From contig NC_066320.1 of NCBI RefSeq assembly GCF_022539315.1, forward strand, positions 34,372,977-34,436,976: 64,000 bases of DNA, read 5' to 3'. Positions 10,016 to 21,575 of this stretch are shown piece after piece. Each line of letters begins with the position of its first letter. Position 1 is the first letter of the stretch. Position numbers and translations under genes: made by a program. The notes below the pieces were generated by a model, which made no database searches, had not been told where the DNA came from, and was given only the letters and a program-made list of their open reading frames with translations. The DNA comes from Serinus canaria. Lineage: Eukaryota; Chordata; Aves; Passeriformes; Fringillidae.

Positions 10016-10258
10016 TTCATGGAACCACAGAGTTATGGAACCAGAGTTATGGAATCCCAGCCTGGTTTGGGTTGGAGGGACCCCAAATCCCCCCCAGTGC
10101 CACCCCTGCCATGGCAGGGACACCTTCCCCTGTCCCAGGTGCTCCCAGCCCCAGTGTCCAGCCTGGCCTTGGGCACTGCCAGGGATCCAGGGGCAGCCTC
10201 AGCTGCTCTGGGCACCCTGTGCCAGGGCTGCCCACCCTGCCAGGGAACAATTCCTTCA
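10016..10258 (-). mobile_element. CR1 LINE 3' end with terminal ATTCCATAACTC-type repeats
   Basis: Minus-strand CR1 tail from AATTGTTCCCTGGCAGGGTG through GGTGTCCCTGCCATGGCAGG to GGTCCCTCCAACCCAAACCA. It keeps the CR1 3' terminal short repeats: on the plus strand TTATGGAACCAGAGTTATGG plus one further variant at 10018-10050. This is the best-preserved terminus among the copies here. Confidence 0.88.
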
Positions 10259-11636
10259 CTTGCCCAAGCTAAAGGAGCATCAAAGTCTGCCTTAAACTAA
10301 ATCCCCTCTGTTACACATCAGAATTGGTAGATCATCAAACACATCAAGAGCAGGTTAGAGAAGGAGTGCTTCACTCGAGGCACAGCTCAAACCCCTCTCA
10401 AGGCACAGCTCAAACCCCAGCTCTGGGAAGCTCTTGGGGAAACGTGCCTGGAATGAGGAGCTGCCGGAGCAGCTGGGCACAGCCACCCCCAGCCAGGAGA
10501 GCTGGGCCTGCCACTTGGACCCTCAATCACTGCCAGAGGAGCCCAGCTCCTCCTGCTTTGCTCCAAGTTGAGGCCAAGGTCTCATTCAGCCACCTACTAC
10601 GTGTTGCTTGGATATGGATTATTATTTCCCAAGCAGGATGTGGAATATTTTATTTTTGTACCAACGGATCTTGCTCACACGCAATCATTTGCATTCTTAA
10701 GAAGCCAACCCAGTCTGCTTTGTAACTCCTGTGAGCCCAGAAAAAGCATCCCCCCACTCCCTCTGTCTTGGGAACGGAATTTTCACAGCACACTAAGTAT
10801 CTTCTGATTAGAATTTTGGGGTTTTTATAAAAATACAGCTCTGGCATGCCGAGGCACATTAGGCAAGACAAGGAACAAAGTCACACAGTAACAATGAACG
10901 TCATAAATAATGAATAAATATAAATACATGAACTGAGAACAGGGATCAGGGCATATGTGAGCGTTTGGGCTCAGCACAACACAAAAAGTGACTCACACAC
11001 AAAACCACCCCCTTTACAGTGGCTCTAAAGCTGCCCCTCTCCCCTGGCACTCTGGAAGGGTTTCTAAAAACTGGAAAGGTTTGGGTCTTTTTCCTGATAT
11101 ACCTCCAAAGGAATAAATCCATCTTCTGTAAACGGAAAGTGTAGGAAGTTTTCCCAATATAGGCGATTTGCATATAGATTTACCCTCTAGAACACTGTCA
11201 GCTCCGAGGAGATGTAAAGAAACAATTCAATGTATGCATTTGGTGCTCTAGCCACACCACAAATCATGTGCACTTAATTCAGCAGGGCCATAAACCCCAC
11301 AACTACAGGAGTCATCAAGAACCCACTTAACCTTTCCCCAGCAGCCCTGCACAAAGTTAGTGTGAAATATGTGACAATCCCCTGAAATTATAACAGAAGG
11401 GCAGCGAGCAAGGTGTGCTGTAAAACAGCCGGCGTGAAGGCAAGGAAAAACTGGGAAAATAGAAGGAAAATCAGGTCTGGAGTCATGCTCAGTAATAGCT
11501 GATGTATGCTCACAATAAAATGAGATGCAGAATGCAAAACTCCTCGAAAATAAAAGCATAATTTCAACAGGATCAGCCAGCAGGTCGAAGAGTTACAGAA
11601 TTCCCGTGGGTTGGAGGAAAAAAGAAATGGAACTGA
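10259..11636. other. Single-copy stretch, AT-rich after 10.56 kb
   Basis: A small tandem duplication (GGCACAGCTCAAACCCC twice) lies at about 10379-10417. From 10560 to 11570 the sequence is AT-rich and non-repetitive, with homeodomain-like TAATTA words and ATAAATAATGAATAAATA near 10902. No exon, RNA gene or complete mobile element was recognised. Confidence 0.4.
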
Positions 11637-11830
11637 AACACAGAATCCCAGAACGTTTGAGGCTGGAAAAGCCCTCCCAGCCCTGGAGTCCCAGCTGTGC
11701 CCAGCCCCACCCTGTCCCCAGCCCTGAGTGCCACCTCCAGGGGACACCTCCAGGGATGGGCACTCCAGCCCTCCCTGGGCACTGCCAGTGCCTGAGCCCC
11801 CTTTCCATGGGGAAAACATTCCTCCTAAGA
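11637..11830 (-). mobile_element. CR1 LINE 3' fragment ('cctccagggatgggcactcc' subfamily)
   Basis: Begins with CACAGAATCCCAGAACGTTT, the reverse of a CR1 terminal ATTCT repeat, then GAGGCTGGAAAAGCCCTCCC, CACCTCCAGGGATGGGCACT and CTCCCTGGGCACTGCCAGTG, and fades at ATTCCTCC. The same blocks appear at 21435-21575 and 39060-39200. Confidence 0.75.
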
Positions 11831-13803
11831 CACATAAAGGTTTAAAAAATTAAACCCAAGGTCATAAAACAATTCCTAATTAATGCTCAGGTATATTCTG
11901 TTAGACTGATGGAATTGCAGGACAGAGAAAGGCAGCCCAGGGCAGCTGGGAGGAGTTTTCCTGAGATGGACACAGCTATGTTTCAGTACTTATACATATA
12001 TTTATGTATGACATCTCTATATCCAGATTCTTGCAGAAAGCTCAGAAGTTTTAATTTCTCCAAGATAACCCGGAGCCAAGTGCAGACTTTCCCCACACAA
12101 AGTCCTGAAGGCTTCCACCAGCAGCGTGGTACTGTCCCTGCATGCACTTTTAAAATAAAGAAATAATGTAATATTTAAAACTTCAGCTCCTCAAAGTCAG
12201 ACCTCGAATCTACACTTGGAAAATTAAATAGTTTGCCTCATCACAGAAGTCCCAAATGGTGAATAATTTCTGTCAGCCCACACGTCTCTTTTGTAGAAGA
12301 GGAGAATTGAAACATTCCTAGGTATTTGTAAAATGAAATACAGATTTACTTCAAGAAAATCCATGGCACAGCATGGTTGGAGATGGCACTTTGAGGTAAT
12401 TACTGCAATTTCTTCCACAATTTCAGAGCCAGGTCAGGAACCTGTGCATTATTTGGTACATTTAACGTGGGAAGTGTGTCCTGCTCTCAGGGCTGGGGGG
12501 TCTGGGACAATCCTGCAGCCAAGGCAGAGCCCAGGGCTGAGAGCCCAGAGCAGCCAGCCCCACTGCCAGGAGCAGGGTGTGCCATGGCAGGGTGGGGTGG
12601 GAAGAGCTCAGGACAACCCCTGCCCGTGGGGTTTGGCTTCCCAAGCGCTCAGTGATGGAACCAGGGCATGTCCTGGGCTGGCAGGAGCCACCAGGGGCAC
12701 CCAGGCCACTGCTGGTCCTGCTGCTGTCACTTACTGTGAGCCAATTCACCACACCCTGAAAGGCTTGACCTGGACTGGGCTGGACAACGACAGAAATCAG
12801 CTTAAAAAATAAATAACTCAGTCTGCTGTTTGCATCTCATCTTTGAGATACTCCTCTTCTGAAAAGTCTTCTAATTGCCCAGCCTTTCAAATTTTATCCC
12901 TAGAAATCTCCTCCAAACCCTGAAGGACAACAATTAAAATCTACCTGTTAGAAGAGCATTAGCTCCGAGGGAAGCAGGAAAGGTCAGGGATGGGGGACTG
13001 GTGAGCCTCCCCCAGAGCAGGAGAGGAGCTCTTTTGACAGGAGGCTTCACTTGAACTAAATAATGCCTTCTGTTCTGGAGCAGGGTACAAATGGCAGCAT
13101 GCAGAGCTCAGAGCCTGGAGGTGGGTGGCTTTGGGCTGTAATTTTAATTAAGTGCTCATGCCTGTATGCAGCACTCGGTGTTTCTGTGCTGGTAAAGGCA
13201 GATCTGGGGGGGTTTTGCTGCCATGCCAACCCTGCCGCTGGGAAGGGCTGAACAGAGAACTGGCAGGGACAGCCTGGGAGCCAGCACTGACCTCCAGTGC
13301 CCGTGATCAGCAGGGTGTGCTGTCCCAGGGCATCCCTCTGGGATGGCATTCCCTCAGGGCAGCAGAGCACCCAGCCCGTGGCTCCTCAGCCCCTCCAGCC
13401 CAGCCCAGCACGGGGGTCCAGGGCAGCTGGCCAAGGGCTGGGGCAGGGGGAGGCTTGGCTCCCGTGGGATTCCCCCAGCAGCCCTCCCTTGGCTTGTGGT
13501 GCCCCCAAAGGCAGGAGGAGCCCCCAGAGCTGGGCAGGGCCAGGAGTGACCTCAGCCCTCCCAAAGAGCCAGAACCCAGCCCGGGACAGGTCAGAGCCAG
13601 CAGTCACCACTGCCATTCCTTCACCAAAAGGGCTCTGGTGGATCCTGGTACCAGCCATTGCCATCCCCAACACCCTCTTTGCAGAGCCAAACCCTCTCCT
13701 GGGCAGAGCTCCTGGGGAGCCTGGCTGGGGCACAGCTGGGCTGGGGATGCTCTGCCCTGGCAGAGAGAGCCCACGGGGCAGGGCAGAGCCAGGGCCTGGC
13801 AAA
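11831..13803. other. Single-copy stretch, no gene seen
   Basis: AT-rich to about 12470, GC-rich to 12760, AT-rich to 13000, then GC-rich. A minus-strand open frame of 274 codons (13386-14210) spans the edge of the next repeat; because it is built partly from duplicated repeat sequence and has no known domain, I do not call it a gene. Confidence 0.4.
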
Positions 13804-14233
13804 GGCTGACCCAGAGCAGGGGCTGGGCAGAGTCCCAGAATAAAGCAGGGATTGATTCCAAGGATCTCCTCCATGGATGCACCAGAGCCCAGCCAGGGCT
13901 GCCCCCAAGATGACCCAAAATGGCCCCAAAATGCCCGGCTGGGCACGGGGTCTCTCCCTGGGATCAGCTCTGCTCCATTCCCACCTTGCAGTTCATTGTC
14001 CCAGCCCAGCTTTAGCCCAGGCACTCCCACCCTGCTTGTTTTTCTCTCTCCAGCCCACGGGGTTTGTGCTCCTGGGCTGGGATTGGGATCATTTGTCCTT
14101 GGTGCCCAGCTGGAGCAGGAATTGTTTTGTCTCCCTGCTCTGGGCACAGAGCTCACCATCCCTGATGTGAACCCAGACCCCACACTAAAGCAGCACAGAA
14201 TGTGAAACACAGAAAAGCCAAACCTGAGGCACC
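13804..14233 (+). repeat. ~430-bp duplicated segment, copy 1 of an inverted pair
   Basis: The sequence from GGCTGACCCAGAGCAGGGGC to AAAGCCAAACCTGAGGCACC recurs in inverted orientation at 47429-47870. By eye the two are nearly identical apart from scattered substitutions and one indel of about 14 bp after CTCCTCCATGGA. An AATAAA (CCCAGAATAAAGCAGGGATT) lies near 13838. The sharp shared ends suggest an interspersed repeat or short segmental duplication. I do not recognise the family. An LTR is possible, but clear TG...CA ends and target duplications were not found. Confidence 0.85.
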
Positions 14234-16190
14234 CCTGTCTGTGCAGTTACCCCTCCAAGAGGGGCAGGAGTGCCACATCCCACCCTGGTGGCCCTGCAGC
14301 TCTCAGGAACCCACAGCTGCAGCTCGGGGATGGGCAAGGCCAGGTGGGTGCCCCGGTGGTGCAGCACACTGCACTGACAGAGAGCCGCAGAGCCCGTAAA
14401 TCAGTGGATTTCACCCTGTCCTGTCAGTCCCTCAGGGGTTACACGGGCCGTTTCAGGAATACCTTCAGCATCAAGGGAGAGCAGACGGGAGCTGCTCAGA
14501 GCAGAGCAGAGCAGAGCAGGAGCTGCCACGCTGCTCCTCAGTGGTGACTGAAGGGACCCCTGAGCTCCAGGGAGGGCAGCCCAGCCCCATCCCCTGCCCT
14601 GAGCAATAAACGGTGACAGCAGAACACCACAGGTGTTTCTACAGCTCACACAGCCTCTCCCCTTCAATGATAACCAGAAAAACCCACTTTGTGTCTCTTC
14701 CCACAGAAACACTCCTTTCCCAGCCCCAGAGACATGAATATTCATGGCTATTGTTTGCATGGGGGGCTCCCCTCCACTCCATCCCAGTTCCTCAAGTAAA
14801 ACCTAAACTTCTGCTAAATTGCAGAGCTCCAATGGATACTTTGCTTTTAATTACTTTCCAAAGTGCTGGCTGTCTGACACTGAGGGATGCATTCTTCAGC
14901 TGGGTGATGCATTTATTTACTCCGCTGTGCTTTTGGAATGTGCAGAATGTTTATAATTAGGCTGTGTAACCATGCGAGCCTTCAGCTGGTGTTTGCTGGG
15001 TTTAAAGCAGGTTTGTTCTGCTTCTCCAGAGCAGGAGAAGCCACCACGCACCGCGAACGTTGTGCACTAATCTTTGTACTTCCAGAGCAGGGAAAAAAAC
15101 CACTTTAAAATTCCAATTGTGGCACTGGAATGCTGCCGAGGTGCAGGGCAGAGATGCCAGTTCCAGCCAGGGAGCTGGGGCACTGCAGAGCTGTGACACA
15201 CCACGACCCAGCATGGCCTGGGAGGGCCCCCAGCAGCTCCAGCTCCCAACTGGGATGGCAGCTGGGGCTGGGGGAAGCTCTCCTTGGCACCAGGAGCAGG
15301 ACCTGGGCTGCAGAGGGTGCCCCTGCCATGGCCTCCGAGGTCCCTTCCAAGGCAAACAGCCTGGCATTCCAAAGGGGAGCCTCCCTTCCCTTCCCTGGGC
15401 TGAGCCTGGCTGGTGACAGCGGTGACAGCCCTGCCCCAGCCCAGCCCCAGGGCTCTCTCTGCTCCCTGCAGGCACAGCCCAGCTCAGCCCTGCACCCCTC
15501 TGACCCTGCAATGCCATTCCAGGCACCGAGGGCCTCCTGGCTGCTGTCCTGCCCAGCAGTGGCACTGCCACCCTTGGGACCAGCCTGGCACCCTCTGTGC
15601 AGCTCCTGGGCTCACAGCACCCCAAAACAGGCTAATTCTTTGCAGTTAGGTAATTTATAACCCAGGACTAAAGCTCGGGGTCGTTTTCCTCGTTATTTCA
15701 CACACCCATTATTTTTAAATTGTTCTTGGTTTCTGCACTAAGAAATCCACATTTGGTGTCAGGTTGAACCATCTGTTAACACACATGTGATTTCAAAATT
15801 CTCCCTCGTGTCATGCTGCAGCAGAGTCCCCCCCATATGTGATTGTCTGCACCACACAAATGTTCACTTACATCTTCCCAGCTCCCCAGACAAGTTTCCT
15901 GGTGAGCTCAGACTCTGTATGATCTTCCCATGGAACCCAGGCCCCAGAACACACAAACCAAAGCTTTGCCACCCTCCCATGCTGCTGTTACAGCTGCAGC
16001 CAGAGTCATGCACTGTGGGACTTTTCTGCTCAGGAGCTCAAAAATTAATAATGGAATACCATCTTCACTAAGAATCACTTATTCCTCCTTTTTTTCCCCC
16101 CAAAAACAGCCTCACAAACTTCCATTTTTTTTTGCCATAAAGTTTCAGTCACTACCAAACCAACAGAAAATGGAGATGATGCACTGCTGT
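14234..16190. other. Single-copy stretch, no gene seen
   Basis: GC-rich blocks (14240-14600, 15100-15620) alternate with AT-rich blocks (14620-15060, 15640-16180). A short GCAGA pentamer run lies at about 14501-14518. Open frames up to 207 codons are restricted to the GC-rich blocks and overlap on both strands without a recognisable domain. Confidence 0.4.
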
Positions 16191-16262
16191 CACTGCCCAT
16201 GGAAGGGGGTTTGGATCTAGAAGGGCTTTAAGGTCTCTCCCAGCCCAGGCAGTGATTCTGTG
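16191..16262 (+). mobile_element. Short CR1 3' terminus
   Basis: CTGCCCATGGAAGGGGGTTT, GGGCTTTAAGGTCTCTCCCA and a terminal GTGATTCTGTGA follow the order of an avian CR1 end. Only about 70 bp remain, so the assignment rests on the ordered match of three short blocks. Confidence 0.65.
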
Positions 16263-16427
16263 AACGCTCCCAAAAGGGGAGTGGACAGAAGAGAGGGTCC
16301 CTCCAACCCCCCCCCCCCAGTCCAGCAGGACCCCTCCTTTGCTGGGGCAGCAGCTTTGCCCTCCTGGGACAGATCCACTGCTCTGAACACCCTCCTGGAA
16401 ATGTCCCACAGCTGCAGAATTCCAAAT

Positions 16428-16645
16428 TCTCTGGCTGGAATGGTCCCCAAATCCCACCCAGTGCCACCCCTGCCATGGCAGGGACACCTTCCCCTGTCCC
16501 AGGTGCTCCAGCCCCAGTGTCCAGCCTGGCCTTGGGCACTGCCAGGGATGCAGGGGCAGCCCCAGCTGCTCTGGGCACCCTGTGCCAGGGCCTGCCCACC
16601 CTGCCAGGGAACAATTCCCAATATCCCATGGATCCCTCCTTTCCT
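16428..16645 (-). mobile_element. CR1 LINE 3' end
   Basis: On the minus strand: TATTGGGAATTGTTCCCTGG, CAGAGCAGCTGGGGCTGCCC, GGTGTCCCTGCCATGGCAGG and GGTGGGATTTGGGGACC. The terminal ATTCT-type repeat is only hinted at by GAATTCCAAATTCTC on the plus strand. A C-homopolymer of about ten bases lies nearby at 16309-16318. Confidence 0.85.
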
Positions 16646-17721
16646 GACCCATCCCATTGCAGCTCCAACCCACTCAAGCACAGCTCTGGAACTCTCCAGA
16701 GTTTTCCCCCGAGCCAGCTGGCAGCAGGTGGAGGAGCTGCAGACCCCAAGGACTTTGGGAAGGAGTCTGGCTCCCAGAGCTCCCCATGGCAGGGTCATGG
16801 TGAGCTCAGGTCCCTGTGACAGCCCTGGGGGCCCACGGGAACAGCCCCAGCCTGGAGCAATTTCTGCAAGTCTGCAAGTTCCAGGTGCAGGGAACGACAC
16901 TCCATCATTTTCTTTCTCTCCTTCTGAGATTTAAATAGGTCAAGTCCCTCTCTCAGCGCGGAGCAGGAAATTGTACACGGCCACAATTGCATTGCAGAAT
17001 GGATAATGGGCCCGTTTAAGTGTTATCATTAGAGAAACGACAGCAAAATACAGCTGGGCAAGTCCTCCCCCTTCCCCACGCACTCCCGTGCTGCCATGCC
17101 TCTGAGTTATTCCAATCTTCTGCTCTTTGCTTCCCATCACTGCCTCTCAAACACACAGACACAGAGAAATTGGATTAAAGAACGTGCTGGAGAGAACTCT
17201 CTGCTGGTGCAGCCGTGCTGAGCCTGCCAGCTGAGGGCTGCACGTGCCCAGGTGAGCACGGAGCCTCCTCGGGGTGTGCAGGGAGCAGGGGGAACCTGAC
17301 CCTGCAGCAGCACCAGGGTGGGCAAAAACCAACAGAGCAGTGGGGCAAAACCCCAACACAGAGCAGTGGGGGCCCCTCACAAAAATAACCAGAGAGGGAA
17401 AGGAGGACACGGTAAAAGAGAAGCAAAACCACATCCTCACATCACTGGGTCTGAGGCAGGAACCCCCTCCTGAACTCCTCATCTGTACCCCCTCCAAACC
17501 AGCTGCTCACAGGAGTTCTGCCACAGGAGGGGCAGGGAGGAGAGGAGATGACATTAATGAGAGCTGGGAGCACCCAACCAGAGAGTGTTGAACAGAAACC
17601 AGGAGGCAGAGCTGTGCCACCACAGGGCCTGGCAGGCCAAGAGCCATGGGGACACCTGGAAGGGCTGGGGGGATGGAAACAGCCCCGGGCCACAGGGGGG
17701 GCCCTGGGACCCCCTCCATGG
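16646..17721. other. Single-copy stretch, no gene seen
   Basis: The part from 16890 to 17180 is AT-richer and non-repetitive (ATTGCATTGCAGAATGGATA, GTTATCATTAGAG). The rest is GC-rich. Nothing coding is supported. Confidence 0.4.
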
Positions 17722-18085
17722 CTCTGTGACCCCATCCCACCTCTGCCATGGCAGGGACACCTTCCCCTGTCCCAGGTGCTCCAGCCCCAGTGTCCAGCCT
17801 GGCCTTGGGCACTGCCAGGGATCCAGGGGCAGCCCCAGCTGCTCTGGGCACCCTGTGCCAGGGCCTGCCCACCCTGCCAGGGAACAATTCCCAGTTCCCA
17901 ATCTCCCATCCAGCCCTGCCCTCTGGCAGTGGGAGCCATTCCCTGGCTCCTGTCCCTCCATCCCTGTCCCCAGTCCCTCTCCAGCTCTTCTGGAGCCCCT
18001 TCAGGCCCTGGCAGGGCTCTGAGCTCTCCCTGGAGCTGCTCCTGCCCAGGTGAGCCCCCCCAGGTGTCCCAGCCCGAAGGACCCA
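17722..18085 (-). mobile_element. CR1 LINE 3' end, ~360 bp
   Basis: Minus-strand CR1 from GCTGGGACACCTGGGGGGC and GGAGCAGCTCCAGGGAGAGC to GGTGTCCCTGCCATGGCAGA. The terminal part beyond ATGGCAGAGGTGGGATGGGG is diverged, with no clear ATTCT repeats. Its internal text is very close to the copies at 4.7 and 6.7 kb. Confidence 0.87.
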
Positions 18086-20436
18086 GGCCAGCAGATTCCA
18101 GCCCCGTGGCAAACACAGAAGCCCGGGACAGGAGAGCTGAGCCCCGAGGCTGCTGCTCCTCCCCCGGCAGCAGGGAGCACACCTGCCCCAGGTGTTCCTT
18201 CAGTGGAAGGGCCCTGGGGAAGGAGGGGCCTGCTGGGAGCTCTGGGGCTCCCCCAGGGATGGTGCCAGCCCGGAAGTGTCCCTGTGTGGGTGCTGGGGCT
18301 GTGGGGGGCTGGCACTCACCCTGCAGCCCTGGCACCCCGCAGATGCACACAGAGCTGCAGCAAACTGTGAAATGAACTGTCAGCCAGCAGGGCTCAGCTT
18401 TGAATCGTGCCTGCTGCTAATGCCCACTGCCATCAGCTCCAAAAAACACAGCCCTGCTCGGAACCAAGAGGGCTTTTGGAAAATGTAATCGTGGAGCAGG
18501 TTTGACTTTGCCACTCCTTGCCAAAGAGAGGTGCCCACAAGTGCTCAACTCAAATCCTCTCCACTGATCCTAATGGAATTGCTAAAAAAGAGAAAATGAG
18601 AATGTTAAACCCTACTAAAAGGATCCAGATCATTTGCCATGCAATGGGGTTTATTCTTTAGTGACATTTTTCCTGACTGAATAAAATTAGGGTGCTTAAA
18701 GGCTGCATCCCACCGATCCCGATTAGCTGTGTGACTTGAGGGATGTCTGAAGGATTCAGATAACCAGCCCTTGGGATTACACTGAATTTCTGGGTGAATT
18801 TGGGATTCAGGAGAAATTTCAGATGATCCCCAACGTGGATAACGAGGCAGCACATGTTCAAGGCTTGCCTCCATCGAGGAGCTGCCCGAGAGCCAGCTCT
18901 GAGTTTTCTGTGTGATGCACCAAGAGCAGAGCGAGGGTGGGCAAGGGTAGTTGGCAGTGCTGGAGGGGGAGCACAGAGCACCTCTGGGGCAGGGGTCTGG
19001 CTGGTAGTTCAGGAACCAGAGCAGCACACAGCCCTGCTGGGGGGGATCCCCAGAGCCCCCAGCTGGGGCCACCCCACTGCACCCAGCGCCCCACTGCACC
19101 TGCAGGGAGGAGCCTGGATGGGAAGAGGCTGGAGCTGCTGGAGCTGCTGCCCCTCCACAGCTCCCAGAGGGACCTGAGTGCCCAGAGAGGCTCAGCCCTG
19201 CCCCCTGTGCTGCCCTGGACACAGGTGTGGGGCCAGAGCAGCCCCACTCCGGGGTTCCATGGGGAAAGGACCCAAAAGCCACTCCAAGAGCTGCTCCTGT
19301 GTGGAAAGCAGGGACCCACAGGCTGGGAAAGCCCTCAGGCCACGGAGTCCATCCCTGCCCCAGCACTGCAGCCACCTCCTGACCTCCAAAGCCTTGGCAT
19401 TGTGGTAAAAGTAACAGAGAGAGGAGCCAGAACTCTGAATCACAAAGCAGGAAATGACAGAGCCTTGGGAGCCAGGCCAGGGCAGAGAGGGTGCACCCAG
19501 GGGGCAGGGACACCCCAGGTGACACAGCACTGCCACCCCAGCCGTGTGACCTGGGCAGGGACACTCAGGAGAGCCCCCAGACCCGGGCTGAAGGCATTTG
19601 GAGCATTTGGAACGAACCCAGCCCGGGCACAGACAAGGACAGCTCATCCCCACCAGCCCAGGAGCTGCCCCTGCTGCTTTGCACAGAAAGGAAAACCAAC
19701 CCCAAGAGAGCAACCCAGGGCAGAGCCCGGGTCAATACTGATACAAACACTGCTTTTCAGCACACCTGGAGACCCCCCTCACCTCCAGAGCTTCTTTTCC
19801 AAGGGGTTCTCAGCATGCACTTCCTCTGCTGGCAATCTCCCTCTTTCAGAGGTTAAAGGTGCCATTTTGCCAGCATTAGCTCACTCCAAGTGGTGCCAGC
19901 TTTTGATATTTTTATCAGCTTATAATTTACATGTTTTCACCTCTCACTATCAAACAAATGCATCATCTTCAACACCATCACTTCCCACTCCACCACAGCA
20001 CCCAGGACCCTGCAGGCCACATGGAAACCTGTTAAATCCCCTCAGGAAGGAAAGAGCAAAGGAGAAGGTGGCTTTAAATAGGAGGGAATTATTTTCTCCT
20101 TAAGCAAATAGATAGGGTGTGCCAAAGCAAGAGTAATCATTGTTCCATGGGATGGAGGTTGAGCTTGAGTGCCTGAAAAATTGGCCTTGAGGAAGAGCTG
20201 AAGGCCAGTCCCTGTTTGCTCTGTGGTCATAAAGAAAAACACTGAGGTTACAGCCAGGTGAGTCTGAGTCCAGCCAGGTGAAGGCAGGAGGAGGTGTCTG
20301 CACAGCCCAGCCCTGCTGCCAGCCCCCAGTGGGACAGGGCAGGGAGCCCAAGCACAGCTCCTGTCCCCAAAGGCACCTAAGCCACAGTCAGAGTGCCACA
20401 ACAGCCCCACAGGGACCACCCAGCCCAGCCCCTGGC
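18086..20436. other. Single-copy stretch, no gene seen
   Basis: AT-rich from 18480 to 18860 and 19860 to 20230, GC-rich otherwise. A weak CR1-like minus-strand piece may lie at about 19320-19400 (GCTGGGAAAGCCCTCAGGCC, GGAGTCCATCCC). Open frames of 319, 388 and 411 codons overlap each other on opposite strands, and the last is mainly the 68-bp array. I reject them as genes. Confidence 0.4.
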
Positions 20437-20932
20437 CCAGCCCACCCCAAACCCCCAGGCTGTCCCCAGGGCTGGGGACAGTGCCTGCTGCACTGGACAG
20501 TGTGACAGCCACCCCTGAACCCCCATGCTGTCCCCAGGGCTGGGGACAGTGCCTGCTGCACTGGACAGTGTGACAGCCACCCCTGAACCCCCAGGCTGTC
20601 CCCAGGGCTGGGGACAGTGCCTGCTGCACTGGACAGTGTGACAGCCACCCCTGAACCCCCATGCTGTCCCCCAGGCTGGGGACAGTGCCTGCTGCAACTG
20701 GACAGTGTGACAGCCACCCCTGAACCCCCAGGCTGTCCCCAGGGCTGGGGACAGTGCCTGCTGCACTGGACAGTGTGACAGCCACCCCTGAACCCCCAGG
20801 CTGTCCCCAGGCTGGGGACAGTGCCTGCTGCACTGGACAGTGTGACAGCCACCCCTGAACCCCCAGGCTGTCCCCAGGGCTGGGGACAGTGCCTGTTGTA
20901 CTGGACAGTGTGACAGCCACCCTTGACCCCCT
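20437..20932. repeat. 68-bp minisatellite with two inverted repeats per unit, seven copies
   Basis: Each unit reads GGCTGTCCCCAGGGCTGGGG, then ACAGTGCCTGCTGCACTGGA and CAGTGTGACAGCCACCCCTG. Seven copies follow in tandem, with AGGCTG/ATGCTG variants at one position. The arms CTGTCCCC and GGGGACAG flank a 5-6-base loop, and CACTG/CAGTG flank GA. Both stems are kept in almost every copy; indels fall in or beside the loop. Stop-free frames here produce repetitive peptides only. Confidence 0.95.
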
Positions 20933-21434
20933 GTCCCCTCCTGTCCCCCACAAAGACACGAGCACCTGCTGGGTTAGCACCCCAACAAAAGGAGACAATG
21001 AACCCACTCCTGTGAGATTAACTGTGACAAGGGCTCTGTCCTGCTCCTGGGAGCTGCAGGAGTGCCCTGCCAGCAGTGCCCAGTGCTCCCTGTCACCAGA
21101 GGTCCCCATGGAGAGCACAGAGCTGAGCCCAGCCCTGCCCGGGGCTCGGGCAGTCCCAGCCCTGCTGTCACCCAGAGCATGGCAGCTCCAGGGAGCTCTG
21201 CAGGAGCCAGGAGAACACTCTGCTGCTGGGACAGGGGGCACAGAGGGGCTGCACGTCACCCAGGGAGCTGAATCCACAGCAGGACACTCGGGAGAGCTGT
21301 GAGCAGTGCAGGGGTGGCTCAGCTAAGGAGATTTTCCAGAGGCCTGTGGCACACTGTGCACACAGGACAGGGGCTTCAATATTGAACACAGACCTTTAGC
21401 ACAAGGCCAGCAACAATGAACCTAACCAAGTCAA
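20933..21434. other. Single-copy stretch, no gene seen
   Basis: GC-rich 500 bp with no recognisable element beyond short overlapping open frames. Confidence 0.4.
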
Positions 21435-21575
21435 GGGGCAGAGTCCCAGAGAAGCGCAGAACTGTCTGGAAAAGCCTCCCAGAGCCCTGAGCCCAGCCAC
21501 GCCAGCCCTGCCCCTGTCCCCAGTGCCACCCGGGCTGTGGATCCCCAGGGGTGGGCACCAGCCCTGCCCTGGCAG
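21435..21575 (-). mobile_element. CR1 LINE 3' fragment (diverged)
   Basis: CAGAGTCCCAGAGAAGCGCA, CTGGAAAAGCCTCCCAGAGC and CCCCAGGGGTGGGCACCAGC align in order with the better-preserved copy at 11637-11830. The terminal repeat is degraded. Confidence 0.6.

Noticed and set aside
20042..21277. Minus-strand open frame of 411 codons
   Set aside because: Its core is the 68-bp minisatellite, and a 388-codon frame lies on the opposite strand just upstream (18937-20103), overlapping it slightly. Neither shows a known protein family.
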